NCBI GenBank assembly: GCA_037139415.1
Contig: JBAXGN010000030.1
Coordinates: forward strand, 1 to 49,706
Length of the DNA stretch: 49,706 bases
Source of the DNA: Verrucomicrobiota bacterium
GTDB taxonomy: Bacteria > Verrucomicrobiota > Verrucomicrobiia > Limisphaerales > Fontisphaeraceae
Direction of reading: 5' to 3'
Shown: positions 25,803-35,301 of the stretch, one piece after another
Numbering within the stretch: the stretch's first letter is position 1
Layout of the letters: each line of letters starts with the position of its first letter
Notes under the pieces: generated by a model
What the model saw: the letters and a program-made list of their open reading frames with translations, nothing else
Told to the model about the DNA's origin: nothing
The model's database searches: none
Program-made: the position numbers and the translations under genes

Positions 25803-26522
25803 TTATAAGAAGCAGATGGAGGATGGGTGGCCGAAGGTAGAATCCGTCTTGGCCTCTTTTCTCCCCCACACCATGACATGGCGATCGCTCACCACGCGGA
25901 CCTGAAAATGGCCGAAGCCGGCAGCGGTGAGTTGTTCGCGAATTTCGTCCGGTGAGAAGGCCGCCAGGAGAGAATTGTAAAAGTCGCGCCGCAAGATTTC
26001 CGGTTCCCCGCCACCATATAGCTCCATCAGTTTTCGTGCGTCTTCGGCGCAATCAGGTCGCCTGAGATCCACCACGAAGACCCGCGCGCCAGGGCGGGCG
26101 AAATTCCGGACGGTTTGCCACATCACTCGTGGATCGTGCAAATGATGCAGGAGGGAATTGCAAATGATGGTGTCAAATTTTTGGCCGTGCAATTCAGGGG
26201 CGGGCAGCAGTCCTTGCACCAGCGAAATTCGATTACGCAGTTCTGGCGGTTGCCGGAGCAGGATTTCGCGGCCGTGCCGCAACATTTCTGCGGAGCCATC
26301 CACGCCCACAACATGACATTGGGGAAAAGCGCGCGCGAACCGCAGCGCAATATCGCCGGGACCGCACCCGGCATCGAGCGCCTCGCCGGTAATCGCCGCG
26401 TCTGGAAACGCTTCACGAAACAATTCGATGAAGCGGGCGTGAGGAGCGGCGAAATCCGCATTCGCGTACGCCGCCGCCTGCTCGGCGGTTTCCATCAATT
26501 CCGGCTCTGGGATTCGTTGCAT
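25803..26522 (-). CDS. Class I SAM-dependent methyltransferase
   Basis: A 239-residue methyltransferase of the UbiE/small-molecule type. Motif I is ALDAGCGPGDIALRFA, followed by the acidic strand end VVGVDGSAEML, then CNSLLHHLHDPRVMW and FVVDLRRPD. It methylates an unknown small substrate and is not a DNA methylase: no NPPY or PC motif is present. The ATG at 26522 is chosen; upstream in-frame codons have no domain match. It is the first leftward gene before the restriction-modification enzyme. That adjacency may be chance, since nothing ties its substrate to DNA defence. Confidence 0.8.
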   Translation of the reverse strand: MQRIPEPELMETAEQAAAYANADFAAPHARFIELFREAFPDAAITGEALDAGCGPGDIALRFARAFPQCHVVGVDGSAEMLRHGREILLRQPPELRNRISLVQGLLPAPELHGQKFDTIICNSLLHHLHDPRVMWQTVRNFARPGARVFVVDLRRPDCAEDARKLMELYGGGEPEILRRDFYNSLLAAFSPDEIREQLTAAGFGHFQVRVVSDRHVMVWGRKEAKTDSTFGHPSSICFL

Positions 26523-26872
26523 GCAGGGAAACAATATAAAACGCGACGGTGAAAAACAAGCCTGGCGCACACATGAAAGCGAACATGGCAAAAAATGAAG
26601 ACCCAGACCGAAGACACCCCTTCCTGGATGCCCCACTGAAGGGTCAGCACTGGCGGAAAATTTAACCTGATAATGCGACTTGATAAGTTTGCGTTGCATC
26701 CATTATTGAATGAGGTAGGGTTTTGACCATGCTTTATACAACATTAACGGCGCAAGACGCCAGCCAGTAAAACTGCCTAGACCAGTTTTATCGCAATTTG
26801 TTCCCGACATCATGGGTAACCATCATGCCGCGAGAGCAGCTTAAGATTAAAAAACCATATCCTTTAAAAAGT
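26523..26872. promoter_or_regulatory. Divergent intergenic region (350 bp)
   Basis: No coding region is seen. It lies between the leftward methyltransferase and the rightward Ig-repeat gene, so it should carry a promoter for each. On the minus strand a TTGTTT box (26554-26559) lies 15 bp from TATATT (26533-26538), close enough to the ATG to imply a nearly leaderless transcript. On the plus strand I could not assign boxes. Confidence in these boxes is low. Confidence 0.3.
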
Positions 26873-29800
26873 ATGAAAAAATTGACATTAACACTGGGGT
26901 TAATCGCCCTCATGACCGCTTCGGTGAAGGCCAACCCCGGTTATTTCGTTTTCCAAAATAATACCACCGATAAAATATTCAATACCAACGAAATAGCGTC
27001 TGGCACGGGTACCTCTTTACTAAAATCGAATGTCGTCCAATTCCAAAACTTGCGAATCGCCATTTATTATAACACCAATGGCATTACCACCAATCTAACG
27101 GATCGGCGTGCTTATCGGTGGCCCGACAACGCCAGTAGCGGCATCACCGGTACCGATTTATACACGAACACCAGTGGCATCATTGGGTTCGGCTCCTTGT
27201 CGGGAGGGAATTTTTCCGGTGGAACCGGCTCGAACAACGCCTACAAGGTGGATGCCGCCATTACGAATCAGTTTCAAGTTCGTGTCTGGGACAAAACGTA
27301 TGGGCTCACATGGGAGTCATTCAAAACCAACATGGATGCCGGCAATGTGCCAATATACACCTTGTACGGGTTATCCCCCGTTTTTAGTTTTTTGCCGCCA
27401 GATATCTATGCCAACCCTACCCCGACATTCCTCTATAATTTAGGCTTGCCCTTCTGGAACTTGACCAACGTGGTCGCCGCCGCTCTACCACCGGGCATCA
27501 CCGGCCAACCGCAGAGCGTGACCAACGTACAGGGGACCACCGCCAGTTTCAACGTGACGGCTGGTGGCACCGCCCCGTTGACTTATCAATGGCAGTTCAG
27601 TGGCACCAATCTGAGTTTGGCCACCAACAGCACACTGACGCTCACGAACGTGCAAGGGGTCAACGCTGGCAGCTACACTGTGGTGGTGAGTAACACCTAC
27701 GGCATGGCAACCAGTTTGGTGGCATCCCTCACCATCGTGTATGTGCCAGCCATTACCACCCAACCGCAAAGCGTGACCAATGCAGTGGGAACCACCGCCA
27801 ATTTCAATGTGACGGCCACTGGCACGGCCCTGCTGTCATACCAGTGGCAGTTCAATGGTGCCAACCTAAGCCTGGCCACCAATAATACGCTGACCCTCAC
27901 CAATGTGCAGGGGATCCATGACGGCAATTACACTGTGGTAGTGAGTAATGCCTACGGTATGGCGACCAGCACGGTAGCCACCCTGACCGTGCTGAGTGCG
28001 GCGGCCATTATCACCCAGCCACAAAGCGTGACGAACGTGGCAGGGACCACCGCCAGTTTCAACGTGACGGTTACTGGTACGGATCCGCTGTCCTATCAGT
28101 GGCAGTTCAATGGTGCCAACCTGAGTTTGGGCACCAACGACACGCTGACGCTCACCAATGTGCAGGGCGTCAACGTCGGCAGCTACAAGGTGGTGGTGAG
28201 TAATATCTTCGGCATGGTAACCAGTACGGTGGCCACGCTGACCGTGGTGTATCCGGCGGCCATCACCACCCAGCCACAAAGCGTGACCAACCTGCAGGGA
28301 ACCACCGCCAGTTTCAATGTGACGGCTGATGGCACGGCCCCGCTGTTATACCAGTGGCAGTTCAACGGGACAAACCTGAGTTTGGCCACCAATAACAGCC
28401 TGACCCTCAATAATGTGCAGGGGGCCAACGCCGGCAGCTACACTGTGTTGGTGGGCAATGCTTACGGCATGGCAACCAGTTCGGTGGCCACCCTGACCGT
28501 GACGTATCCGGCAGGCATTACCAGCCAGCCACAAAGCGTGACGAACGTGCAGGGGACCACGGCCAGTTTTGATGTGACGGCTAGCGGCACGGCTCCGCTG
28601 TCATACCAATGGCAGTTCAATGGCACCGCCTTGAGTTTGGCCACCAACAGCACCCTGACCCTCAATAATGTGCAGGGCACCAACGCCGGCAGCTACCATG
28701 TGGTGGTGAGTAATGCCTACGGCATGGCAACCAGTACGGTAGCCACTCTGACCGTGGTGTATCCGTCGGTCATTACTGCCCAGCCGCAAAGCCTGACAAA
28801 CGTTCAGGGGACCACCGCCAGTTTCAATGTGACAGCCACCGGCTCGGCCCCGTTGACATACCAGTGGCAGTTCAGTGGCACCAACCTGAGTTTAGCCACC
28901 AACAACACGCTGACCCTCACCAATGTGCAGGGCGTCAACGGCGGCAGCTACAACGTAGTGGTGAGTAATGCCTATGGCATGGCGACCAGCGCCGTGGCGA
29001 CACTGACCGTGGTGTATCCGGCGGTCATTACTGCCCAACCACAAAGCGTGACGAATGTGCAGGGGACCACCGCCAGTTTTGATGTGACGGCCAGCGGCAC
29101 CGCCCCGCTGACATACCAATGGCAGTTCAATGGCGCCGACCTGAGTTTGGCCACCAACCACACGCTGACCCTCACCAATGTGCAGGGCGTCAACGGCGGC
29201 AGCTACGATGTGGTGGTGAGCAATGCCTATGGCATGGCGACCAGCACCGTGGCGACCTTGACCTTGCTGTTCCCCTCCGCGATTACCGCCCAGCCACAAA
29301 GTGTGACGAACATCGCCGGGACCACCGCCAATTTCAACGTGACGGCTTCTGGTACCGCCCCGTTGACATACCAGTGGCAGTTTAATGGTGCCGACCTGAG
29401 TTTGGCCACCAACAGCGCGCTGACCCTCACCAACGTGCAGGGGATCCATGACGGCAGTTACACTGTGGTGGTAAGTAATGCCTACGGCATGGCGACCAGC
29501 ACGGTAGCGAGCCTCACCGTGGTGTACCTGCCAGCCATTTCCACCCAGCCAGTAAGTCTGACGAACCTGCAGGGGACCACCGCCAGTTTCAACGTGACGG
29601 CCAGTGGCACGGCCCCGCTGACTTATCAATGGCAGTTCAATGGTGCTGATCTGAGTTTGGCCACGAACAGCACGCTGACCCTCACTAATGTACAGGGAGT
29701 TCACGGCGGCAGCTACAATGTGGTGGTGAGTAACGCGTATGGCATGGCGACCAGCACCGTGGCAACCTTGACCTTGCTGTTCCCGTCTGCCATTACTGCC

Positions 29801-32563
29801 CAACCACAAAGTTTGCTAAGCGTGGCCGGGACCACCGCCAACTTCAACGTGACGGCCTTCGGTACAGCCCCGTTGTCATACCAGTGGCGGTTTAATGGTG
29901 CCAATATTAGTTTGGCCAACAACAACACACTGAGCCTCACCAATGTGCAAGGTGTCAACGGAGGCGGCTATAGTGTAGTGGTGAGTAATGCCTATGGCAT
30001 GGCGACCAGCGCCGTGGCGATCTTGACAGTGGTGTACCCGGCGGCCATTACCGTCCAACCGCAAAGTCTGACGAACCTGCAAGGCACCACCGCCAGTTTC
30101 AACGTGGGGACTACCGGCACGGCCCCGCTGTCATACCAGTGGCAGTTCAATGGTACCGATCTGAATTTGGCCACGAATAGCACACTGACCCTCGCCAATG
30201 TGCAGGGCGTGAATGGCGGCAGCTACAAGGTGGTGGTGAGCAATGCCTACGGCATGGCGACCAGTACCGTAGCGACCTTGACCTTGCTGTTCCCGGCAGC
30301 CATTACCGCCCAGCCCCAAAACCAAACGAACGTGCTGGGAACCACGGCCATTTTCAATGTGACCGCCTTCGGCACGCCGTCGTTGGCGTATCAATGGTAC
30401 AAGTCAGTGGCCAGTAATCAGTCACTCATCATCGGTGGCGCCAAGAATAGCCGGTTTACCATCCCCGATAGCCAAACGAGTGATGCCGGCTACAAATATT
30501 ACTGCGTGGTGAGCAATGCCTACGGCATGGCGACCAGCACGGTGGCGACGCTGACAATCCTTTATCCGCCGGCCATTACCACCCAACCGCAAAGCCAGGT
30601 GAACCTGCAGGGGGCGACCGCCAGTTTCAACGTGGCAGCGACGGGTGACGCGCCGCTGTCCTATCAGTGGTGGTTTAACGGTACCGAACTTGGTTTGGAA
30701 ACCCGTGCCACCTTAACACTCTCGGATGTGCAGAGCAGCGACGTCGGCAACTACAGCGTGGTGGTGAGCAATGCCTATGGCATGGCGACCAGCACGGTGG
30801 TAACCCTGGCTTTGGTGTACCCGCCAGCCATTACCGCCCAGCCACAAAGCCAAACGAACGTACTGGGAGGTACGGCGCGTTTCAACGTCACGGCCACCGG
30901 TACCGCGCCCCTGACGTATCAATGGTACAAATCAGGCGTCAGTAATCAGTTCTCTGCCATCACTGGTTGGATACTAGGTCGTGGAGCCGATGGGACCAAT
31001 TTCATATTTCAAATCGCAAATCTGAAATTGACGGATGCGGGCAATTACCAGGTGGTGATCCTCAATAGCTTTGGCTCGGTGACGAGCGCGGTGGCCACCC
31101 TGACGGTGTCAGACAATCAAGGGCCAGCCATCACCGTCAACGGCAGCTTCGGGCAGACGGTCAACCAACGCCGCTACACGCTCACCGGGATGGTGACCGA
31201 TGCCGGACGGGGGAACAATGGGGTACAAAATGTTTGGGTGAACGGCACCTTACTTACCAATGTAAGTGGCAGCGGCGAGGCCAGTGTGCCCTGGAGTCAG
31301 GTCATCACCTTGCGGCAAGGCACGAACTCAGTGTTCATCCTGGCGGAAGATACCTTGGGTAATTTCACTACCAACCTGTTCCAACTCAATTTCGTTCCCA
31401 ACGAGCCAGGGATTCCCACCTTGACGATCACCGCGCCGCGCAGTCCCACCTATTCCAATGTGGTGGTGGTTACTGGCACGGCGGCGGATGCCAAAGGCGT
31501 GGTGGAAGTCTGGTGTCAGCATAACTCTGGTGCCTGGGTACTGGCCAGTGGCACCAACAAATGGAGCATCCAACTTATTCCCACGATCAGTACAAACCTC
31601 CTCTCGGCATATGCCGTGGATACCTCGGGGAACTACTCGAAAACCAACAGTGTCAAGTTTGTGAAACTGGCGACCGATACCTTGAATGTGGTACGGGTTG
31701 GCAATGGCACGTTGAGCCCGGATTTGAGCGGCAAGATGCTGATCCTCAGCAATAAATACACCATGAAAGCCTTGCCGGGAAAAGGTTTCATCTTTTCCAA
31801 CTGGGTGGGGAATGGTTCGGTGCTGACGAACCAGGCCAACCTAGTCTTCACCATGCGCTCCAACCTGACCTTGACCGCCAACTTCGTCACCAATATCTTC
31901 CTGGCGCGCAAGGGAAGTTACGTGGGGCTTTTCGCTCCGGAAAATGACGTGTTCCAGGCCGACTGGACGAATAGTGGCAGCATTAAGCTGACAGTGACGG
32001 ACCAAGGCGCTTTTTCCGGTCAGTTGACCCATCAAGGCAAAGGATATGCGCTGGCCGGAGCATTTGATGCCGGTGGCGCCTCCACAGTGAGAATTGCCCG
32101 GGGTAAAGATCCGGTGTTGCAGGTGTTGATGAATCTGGATCTGGGCACGGATAATGGCGTAACGGGAACCGTCAAAGAAGGCACCAACGCCATGGCCTCA
32201 CTGTGGGCAGATGCGGTATTGAAAGAATCCCAAGTGAAGGCGAGCTACACCGTCACCGTAGAATCAGGGCCAACCGGCACCAATGGTGGCACCATCACGC
32301 TTACCGTGCAGCCCTCGGGAATTGTAACTGTGATGGGCTCATTGGTGGATAAAACCATCCTGACCGGCTCACTGCCGTTGACCTCCCGGCCAGAAGTGGT
32401 CTTATACCAGACCTTGTATGGCGGCAAAGGAATGTGGCTGGGATATCTGGACCTGCACACCACGAACCAAGCCGGTGTGGCGCATTGGCAGAAGCTGGCG
32501 AATGCGGCGGATAAAGTGTCCCCGCAAGGATTCTCGGTGAATACCCGATTGTTGCTGCCGTAA
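26873..32563 (+). CDS. Giant secreted protein with fourteen tandem Ig-like domains
   Basis: An 1896-residue exported protein. The signal peptide is residues 1-24 (MKKLTLTLGLIALMTASVKA). A unique N-terminal domain (about 25-205) precedes fourteen Ig-like domains (about 208-1414), nearly all 85 residues long, each running from an ITxQPQS start through YQWQFNG to a VVVSNAYGMATSTVATLT end. Two beta-sandwich regions and an InlB-type repeat (GKGFIFSNWVGNG) follow, then a C-terminal domain seen in verrucomicrobial surface proteins. No sortase or PEP-CTERM signal is present. It is likely an adhesin or surface protein. The start at 26873 is chosen because the signal peptide begins there. It converges with the VWA gene, with only 6 bp between stops. 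Confidence 0.85.
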   Translation: MKKLTLTLGLIALMTASVKANPGYFVFQNNTTDKIFNTNEIASGTGTSLLKSNVVQFQNLRIAIYYNTNGITTNLTDRRAYRWPDNASSGITGTDLYTNTSGIIGFGSLSGGNFSGGTGSNNAYKVDAAITNQFQVRVWDKTYGLTWESFKTNMDAGNVPIYTLYGLSPVFSFLPPDIYANPTPTFLYNLGLPFWNLTNVVAAALPPGITGQPQSVTNVQGTTASFNVTAGGTAPLTYQWQFSGTNLSLATNSTLTLTNVQGVNAGSYTVVVSNTYGMATSLVASLTIVYVPAITTQPQSVTNAVGTTANFNVTATGTALLSYQWQFNGANLSLATNNTLTLTNVQGIHDGNYTVVVSNAYGMATSTVATLTVLSAAAIITQPQSVTNVAGTTASFNVTVTGTDPLSYQWQFNGANLSLGTNDTLTLTNVQGVNVGSYKVVVSNIFGMVTSTVATLTVVYPAAITTQPQSVTNLQGTTASFNVTADGTAPLLYQWQFNGTNLSLATNNSLTLNNVQGANAGSYTVLVGNAYGMATSSVATLTVTYPAGITSQPQSVTNVQGTTASFDVTASGTAPLSYQWQFNGTALSLATNSTLTLNNVQGTNAGSYHVVVSNAYGMATSTVATLTVVYPSVITAQPQSLTNVQGTTASFNVTATGSAPLTYQWQFSGTNLSLATNNTLTLTNVQGVNGGSYNVVVSNAYGMATSAVATLTVVYPAVITAQPQSVTNVQGTTASFDVTASGTAPLTYQWQFNGADLSLATNHTLTLTNVQGVNGGSYDVVVSNAYGMATSTVATLTLLFPSAITAQPQSVTNIAGTTANFNVTASGTAPLTYQWQFNGADLSLATNSALTLTNVQGIHDGSYTVVVSNAYGMATSTVASLTVVYLPAISTQPVSLTNLQGTTASFNVTASGTAPLTYQWQFNGADLSLATNSTLTLTNVQGVHGGSYNVVVSNAYGMATSTVATLTLLFPSAITAQPQSLLSVAGTTANFNVTAFGTAPLSYQWRFNGANISLANNNTLSLTNVQGVNGGGYSVVVSNAYGMATSAVAILTVVYPAAITVQPQSLTNLQGTTASFNVGTTGTAPLSYQWQFNGTDLNLATNSTLTLANVQGVNGGSYKVVVSNAYGMATSTVATLTLLFPAAITAQPQNQTNVLGTTAIFNVTAFGTPSLAYQWYKSVASNQSLIIGGAKNSRFTIPDSQTSDAGYKYYCVVSNAYGMATSTVATLTILYPPAITTQPQSQVNLQGATASFNVAATGDAPLSYQWWFNGTELGLETRATLTLSDVQSSDVGNYSVVVSNAYGMATSTVVTLALVYPPAITAQPQSQTNVLGGTARFNVTATGTAPLTYQWYKSGVSNQFSAITGWILGRGADGTNFIFQIANLKLTDAGNYQVVILNSFGSVTSAVATLTVSDNQGPAITVNGSFGQTVNQRRYTLTGMVTDAGRGNNGVQNVWVNGTLLTNVSGSGEASVPWSQVITLRQGTNSVFILAEDTLGNFTTNLFQLNFVPNEPGIPTLTITAPRSPTYSNVVVVTGTAADAKGVVEVWCQHNSGAWVLASGTNKWSIQLIPTISTNLLSAYAVDTSGNYSKTNSVKFVKLATDTLNVVRVGNGTLSPDLSGKMLILSNKYTMKALPGKGFIFSNWVGNGSVLTNQANLVFTMRSNLTLTANFVTNIFLARKGSYVGLFAPENDVFQADWTNSGSIKLTVTDQGAFSGQLTHQGKGYALAGAFDAGGASTVRIARGKDPVLQVLMNLDLGTDNGVTGTVKEGTNAMASLWADAVLKESQVKASYTVTVESGPTGTNGGTITLTVQPSGIVTVMGSLVDKTILTGSLPLTSRPEVVLYQTLYGGKGMWLGYLDLHTTNQAGVAHWQKLANAADKVSPQGFSVNTRLLLP
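27496..30300 (+). repeat. Eleven tandem 255-bp DNA repeats within the Ig gene
   Basis: Starting at each ITxQPQS codon block, boundaries fall at 27496, 27751, 28006, 28261, 28516, 28771, 29026, 29281, 29536, 29791 and 30046, each exactly 255 bp apart. Three more diverged units (273, 255 and about 285 bp) run to about 31115. Long shared stretches at DNA level imply recent expansion or gene conversion and a capacity for copy-number change. Confidence 0.9.
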
Positions 32564-32569
32564 CGGCGG

Positions 32570-33586
32570 CTACGAATTGCCCAGCGGCTGGCGTTTGCGT
32601 TCGCTAATCAGCATTTCTCCCAGCAACAGGAGAAGGCCCAGCGCGAGCGGCCATTGAAACAGTTCCTGCTGATCCTGGGATTTGCGGACGTGGCTGCCCT
32701 TGGGCAACACCTTGGGATGCTGCTCATACAGTTCGAGCAGGGAATTCGCATCGTTCTCGAGGTGGGCGTAAGCGCCGTGTCCGGCGGCGGCGACTTGTTG
32801 CAAAACGCGCTCGTTCATGCGCGAGACCACGTCGTGACCAAATTCGTTCCGGCCATATTTTAATTGTCCCCAAGTGCGTTCCGGCAGCCGGGCTCCCGCG
32901 CTACTGCCCACCCCCACCGTACATACCGAAATTTTCTGCGCCGCCGCGTCCCGGGCGGCCAGGATGGCATCGCCTTGTAATTCCTCGCCATCCGTCACCA
33001 GCAAGATCGCCTTGCCCGCCTCCTGTTTTGATTCAAATGATTCCGCAGCCAATTTGATGGCGGCGGCCAGGTCGGTGCCGGGTTTGGAAACCGAGGTGGT
33101 AGTCAGCGCCGCGAGGGACCGATCAATGGCACCATGGTCCTGCGAGATCGGGGAGATCAGGAAGGCGTCACCCGCAAAGGCAATAAGGCCCACGCGGTCG
33201 CCCGAGGGACGATCCAGCAAATTGGCCAGAGCACGTTTGGCAGCGGTGAGGCGGTTGGTGCCGCCGGCATCCTCGGCCAGCATGCTTTTGGAGACATCCA
33301 ACGCGATGAAATAGTCTATGCCGGGCAATTCCACGCGCACCTCGAGATTGCCGGACATCGGACGCGCCAGGGCAGTGAGAACCAGAATCAACGCGAGCAG
33401 CATCAGGAACTGTTTGCGGCGGCGCCGGACAAAATCCACCGAGGCAAGCAACTGTTCATGGAGGCGCGGTGCGACCACGCGGGCCAGGCTTTCACGCCGT
33501 TTGCGCGCACCCCAATGCAGAAAGGCGATGACGCCTGGCGCCAGCACCAAAAGCAGCAACAGCCAGAGGGGTTGGTCAAAATTCAT
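32570..33586 (-). CDS. Membrane-anchored VWA protein (BatB-like)
   Basis: A 338-residue protein. Two N-terminal membrane segments (about 6-24 and 58-75) precede a von Willebrand A domain with the metal-ion site DVSKS (97-101), followed by LIAFAGDAF and LLVTDGEE. A last membrane helix (about 310-330) lies near the C-terminus. This is the layout of BatB proteins in the Bacteroides aerotolerance-type cluster, where VWA domains face the periplasm. The ATG at 33586 lies 2 bp after the stop of the upstream VWA gene, so the two are coupled. It converges with the Ig-repeat gene. Confidence 0.85.
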   Translation of the reverse strand: MNFDQPLWLLLLLVLAPGVIAFLHWGARKRRESLARVVAPRLHEQLLASVDFVRRRRKQFLMLLALILVLTALARPMSGNLEVRVELPGIDYFIALDVSKSMLAEDAGGTNRLTAAKRALANLLDRPSGDRVGLIAFAGDAFLISPISQDHGAIDRSLAALTTTSVSKPGTDLAAAIKLAAESFESKQEAGKAILLVTDGEELQGDAILAARDAAAQKISVCTVGVGSSAGARLPERTWGQLKYGRNEFGHDVVSRMNERVLQQVAAAGHGAYAHLENDANSLLELYEQHPKVLPKGSHVRKSQDQQELFQWPLALGLLLLLGEMLISERKRQPLGNS

Positions 33587-33588
33587 GG

Positions 33589-34551
33589 TCACGGCAATTT
33601 CCTCCACACCGTCTGGCTTAAGAGTAATTCCAGCAACAACAACAGCAAGGCCGCGCCGACAAACCACGGCATCAATTCGCGGTAGATGCGCTGCCGGCCC
33701 TCTTTGAAGCTGGCTTTTTCCAACAGATCAATTTGCTGATAGACACTGCGCAACCCGACAAAATCCGCCACCTGGAACAACTGGCCTCCCGTCAGCTTTG
33801 GCACCTCGGCCATTTCGTTATCCGCCAGATTGAAGGCAGCCATATCCTTGAAATCAATGACCTGAATGACATGCACCCGGATGCCCAACGGAGCGAGGAC
33901 GCGCCCCACCTCCATGGGCGCGGGGCCGTGGTTCACATTATCGGCATCGGTCACCACAATGATCACTTTGGTCTGGTTGGTGGCCGGCAACAGGTGTTCG
34001 GCGGCAATCACCATGCCCGAGCCGGGGGCGGTGCCGTGAAAGGTTTTCTCCTCGCGAATCCGGCCGATCAGCCAATCATGATCCAGGGTCAGCGGGCTGA
34101 CGAGAAAGGCATTGGCGTCAAACCGCACCAGCCCGATCCGGTCCTTGGGCCGGGCACGCATGAATTCGCTGATGACTTTAATCAGCGCCTCGGCGCGGGT
34201 CACGCGCTTGCCATCCATGGTGAAGTCGCGTTTTTTCATCGTGCCCGAAAAGTCCAGCGCGAGCATGATGTTAATGCCTTTGGCTTCGACATCGGACATG
34301 CCTTTCTCGACTTGAGGGCGGGCCAGGCCCAGCAGCAGCAATGCCAACGCCAGGTACCGAAAGGATGCCAGCCAATGCTGATGGTTGAACCGTGTCAGGC
34401 GGCTGGCGGCGCGCAGCAGGTTGCCGGAGGAAAACTGCACCGCCGCCACTGGCGCGCGCCGTCCGCGCAGCCACGCCCATAAAGGAATTAACAGCAATCC
34501 CGGCAGGAACCACCACGCGGCAAACCGAAAGGTGTCGAGGAGGGAAGTCAT
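33589..34551 (-). CDS. Membrane-anchored VWA protein (BatA-like)
   Basis: A 320-residue protein. Membrane segments at about 10-28 and 62-78 precede a VWA domain whose metal-ion site is DFSGT (100-104), with LVRFDANAF and IIVVTDADN further on. A C-terminal helix (LLLLLELLLSQ) ends the protein. It is the likely BatA partner of the downstream VWA gene. The ATG at 34551 is chosen because the membrane helix begins right after it; the longer frame runs through the intergenic TCCGAA repeat. In most such clusters a MoxR ATPase and a DUF58 protein lie upstream, and neither is present here. Confidence 0.85.
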   Translation of the reverse strand: MTSLLDTFRFAAWWFLPGLLLIPLWAWLRGRRAPVAAVQFSSGNLLRAASRLTRFNHQHWLASFRYLALALLLLGLARPQVEKGMSDVEAKGINIMLALDFSGTMKKRDFTMDGKRVTRAEALIKVISEFMRARPKDRIGLVRFDANAFLVSPLTLDHDWLIGRIREEKTFHGTAPGSGMVIAAEHLLPATNQTKVIIVVTDADNVNHGPAPMEVGRVLAPLGIRVHVIQVIDFKDMAAFNLADNEMAEVPKLTGGQLFQVADFVGLRSVYQQIDLLEKASFKEGRQRIYRELMPWFVGAALLLLLLELLLSQTVWRKLP

Positions 34552-34711
34552 CTGGGGTGCGGTGCTGTTTTCAGTGAAATGCCCGCCAAAATCCGAATAC
34601 CGAAGTCCGAAATCCGAAAGAAATCCGAAGCCCGAAACTCGAAACCGGAAGACGGAACGCGGGCGAGCCGGAGGGGGCAGCAAAACTGGGAGGGACTGGA
34701 AGGTGGTTTCA
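34552..34711. repeat. Degenerate TCCGAA-rich intergenic repeat
   Basis: Between the DUF4381 and VWA genes, 34585-34660 contains iterated variants of CCGAAATC and CCGAA words. Similar runs of this kind (GGAATGCGGAAT words) occur in the mosaic repeats at 38398-38425 and 49597-49625. It looks like a genome-wide intergenic filler class. Coding extension through it is unlikely. Confidence 0.55.
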
Positions 34712-35275
34712 TCATTTGTGATTTCTTCCAGCGGGGGCATTCTGGACTGAAGCTGGTTGCTCCGGCAGCGGCAACCAGGTTTCCGTGACGAAAATGACCG
34801 CTGCCTGGTGCAAGAGTTCCAGTTCGTCCACCCCGGCGGTGCCTTTGGCAAACTTGAGGAAATCGCAACACCCGAGGAAATGCCCTAGTTTCTGCTGATA
34901 CTTCTCCACCAGCAGCGGGGATTGTCGGGCTTCCATCAGAAACTCCTCGGTCGAACGCCGGGGCGCGCGAATGCCAAAACGCCGTTCGATGTAACGGCGA
35001 ACCACACCCGACACCTCGATGGCGTAGGTCCGCGAGGGTTCGTTGGCGATCCGTTCATGGATTTTCTTCAATGCCTCCAACGCGTTTTCGCCGGCGGCCT
35101 GCGACTCGGCGGGCGATCGTGCGGACGCCAAGTGGCGGCGCTTGCGCCCCCAAATCACGTAATACACGAGTAGCGCGATGGCGACGATGAGCAACACCCA
35201 AGCCCAAACCGGCAGCCAGCCCGGTGCCTCCAATAAACGGAGGTCATCAATGATGTTGGTGTAGCTTTGATTCAT
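34712..35275 (-). CDS. DUF4381 membrane protein
   Basis: A 187-residue protein. One membrane helix (WVLLIVAIALLVYYVIW, about 26-42) is followed by a helical cytoplasmic domain of the DUF4381 kind (EVSGVVRRYIERRFG, then STEEFL). DUF4381 genes typically accompany MoxR, DUF58 and Bat-type VWA genes. The two VWA genes follow it leftward, which fits. The ATG at 35275 (MNQSYTN) is chosen because the longer frame covers the intergenic gap. Confidence 0.8.
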   Translation of the reverse strand: MNQSYTNIIDDLRLLEAPGWLPVWAWVLLIVAIALLVYYVIWGRKRRHLASARSPAESQAAGENALEALKKIHERIANEPSRTYAIEVSGVVRRYIERRFGIRAPRRSTEEFLMEARQSPLLVEKYQQKLGHFLGCCDFLKFAKGTAGVDELELLHQAAVIFVTETWLPLPEQPASVQNAPAGRNHK

Positions 35276-35301
35276 GATGGCGCTTGAATACCCGCTGCTC
35301 C

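Noticed and set aside
28892-29809. 305-codon minus-strand frame within the Ig repeats
   Set aside because: It is the repeated antisense of the 255-bp units; periodicity comes from the Ig gene.
27496-30300. Possible CRISPR-like array
   Set aside because: Units are 255 bp, fully coding, and have no short repeat-spacer alternation.
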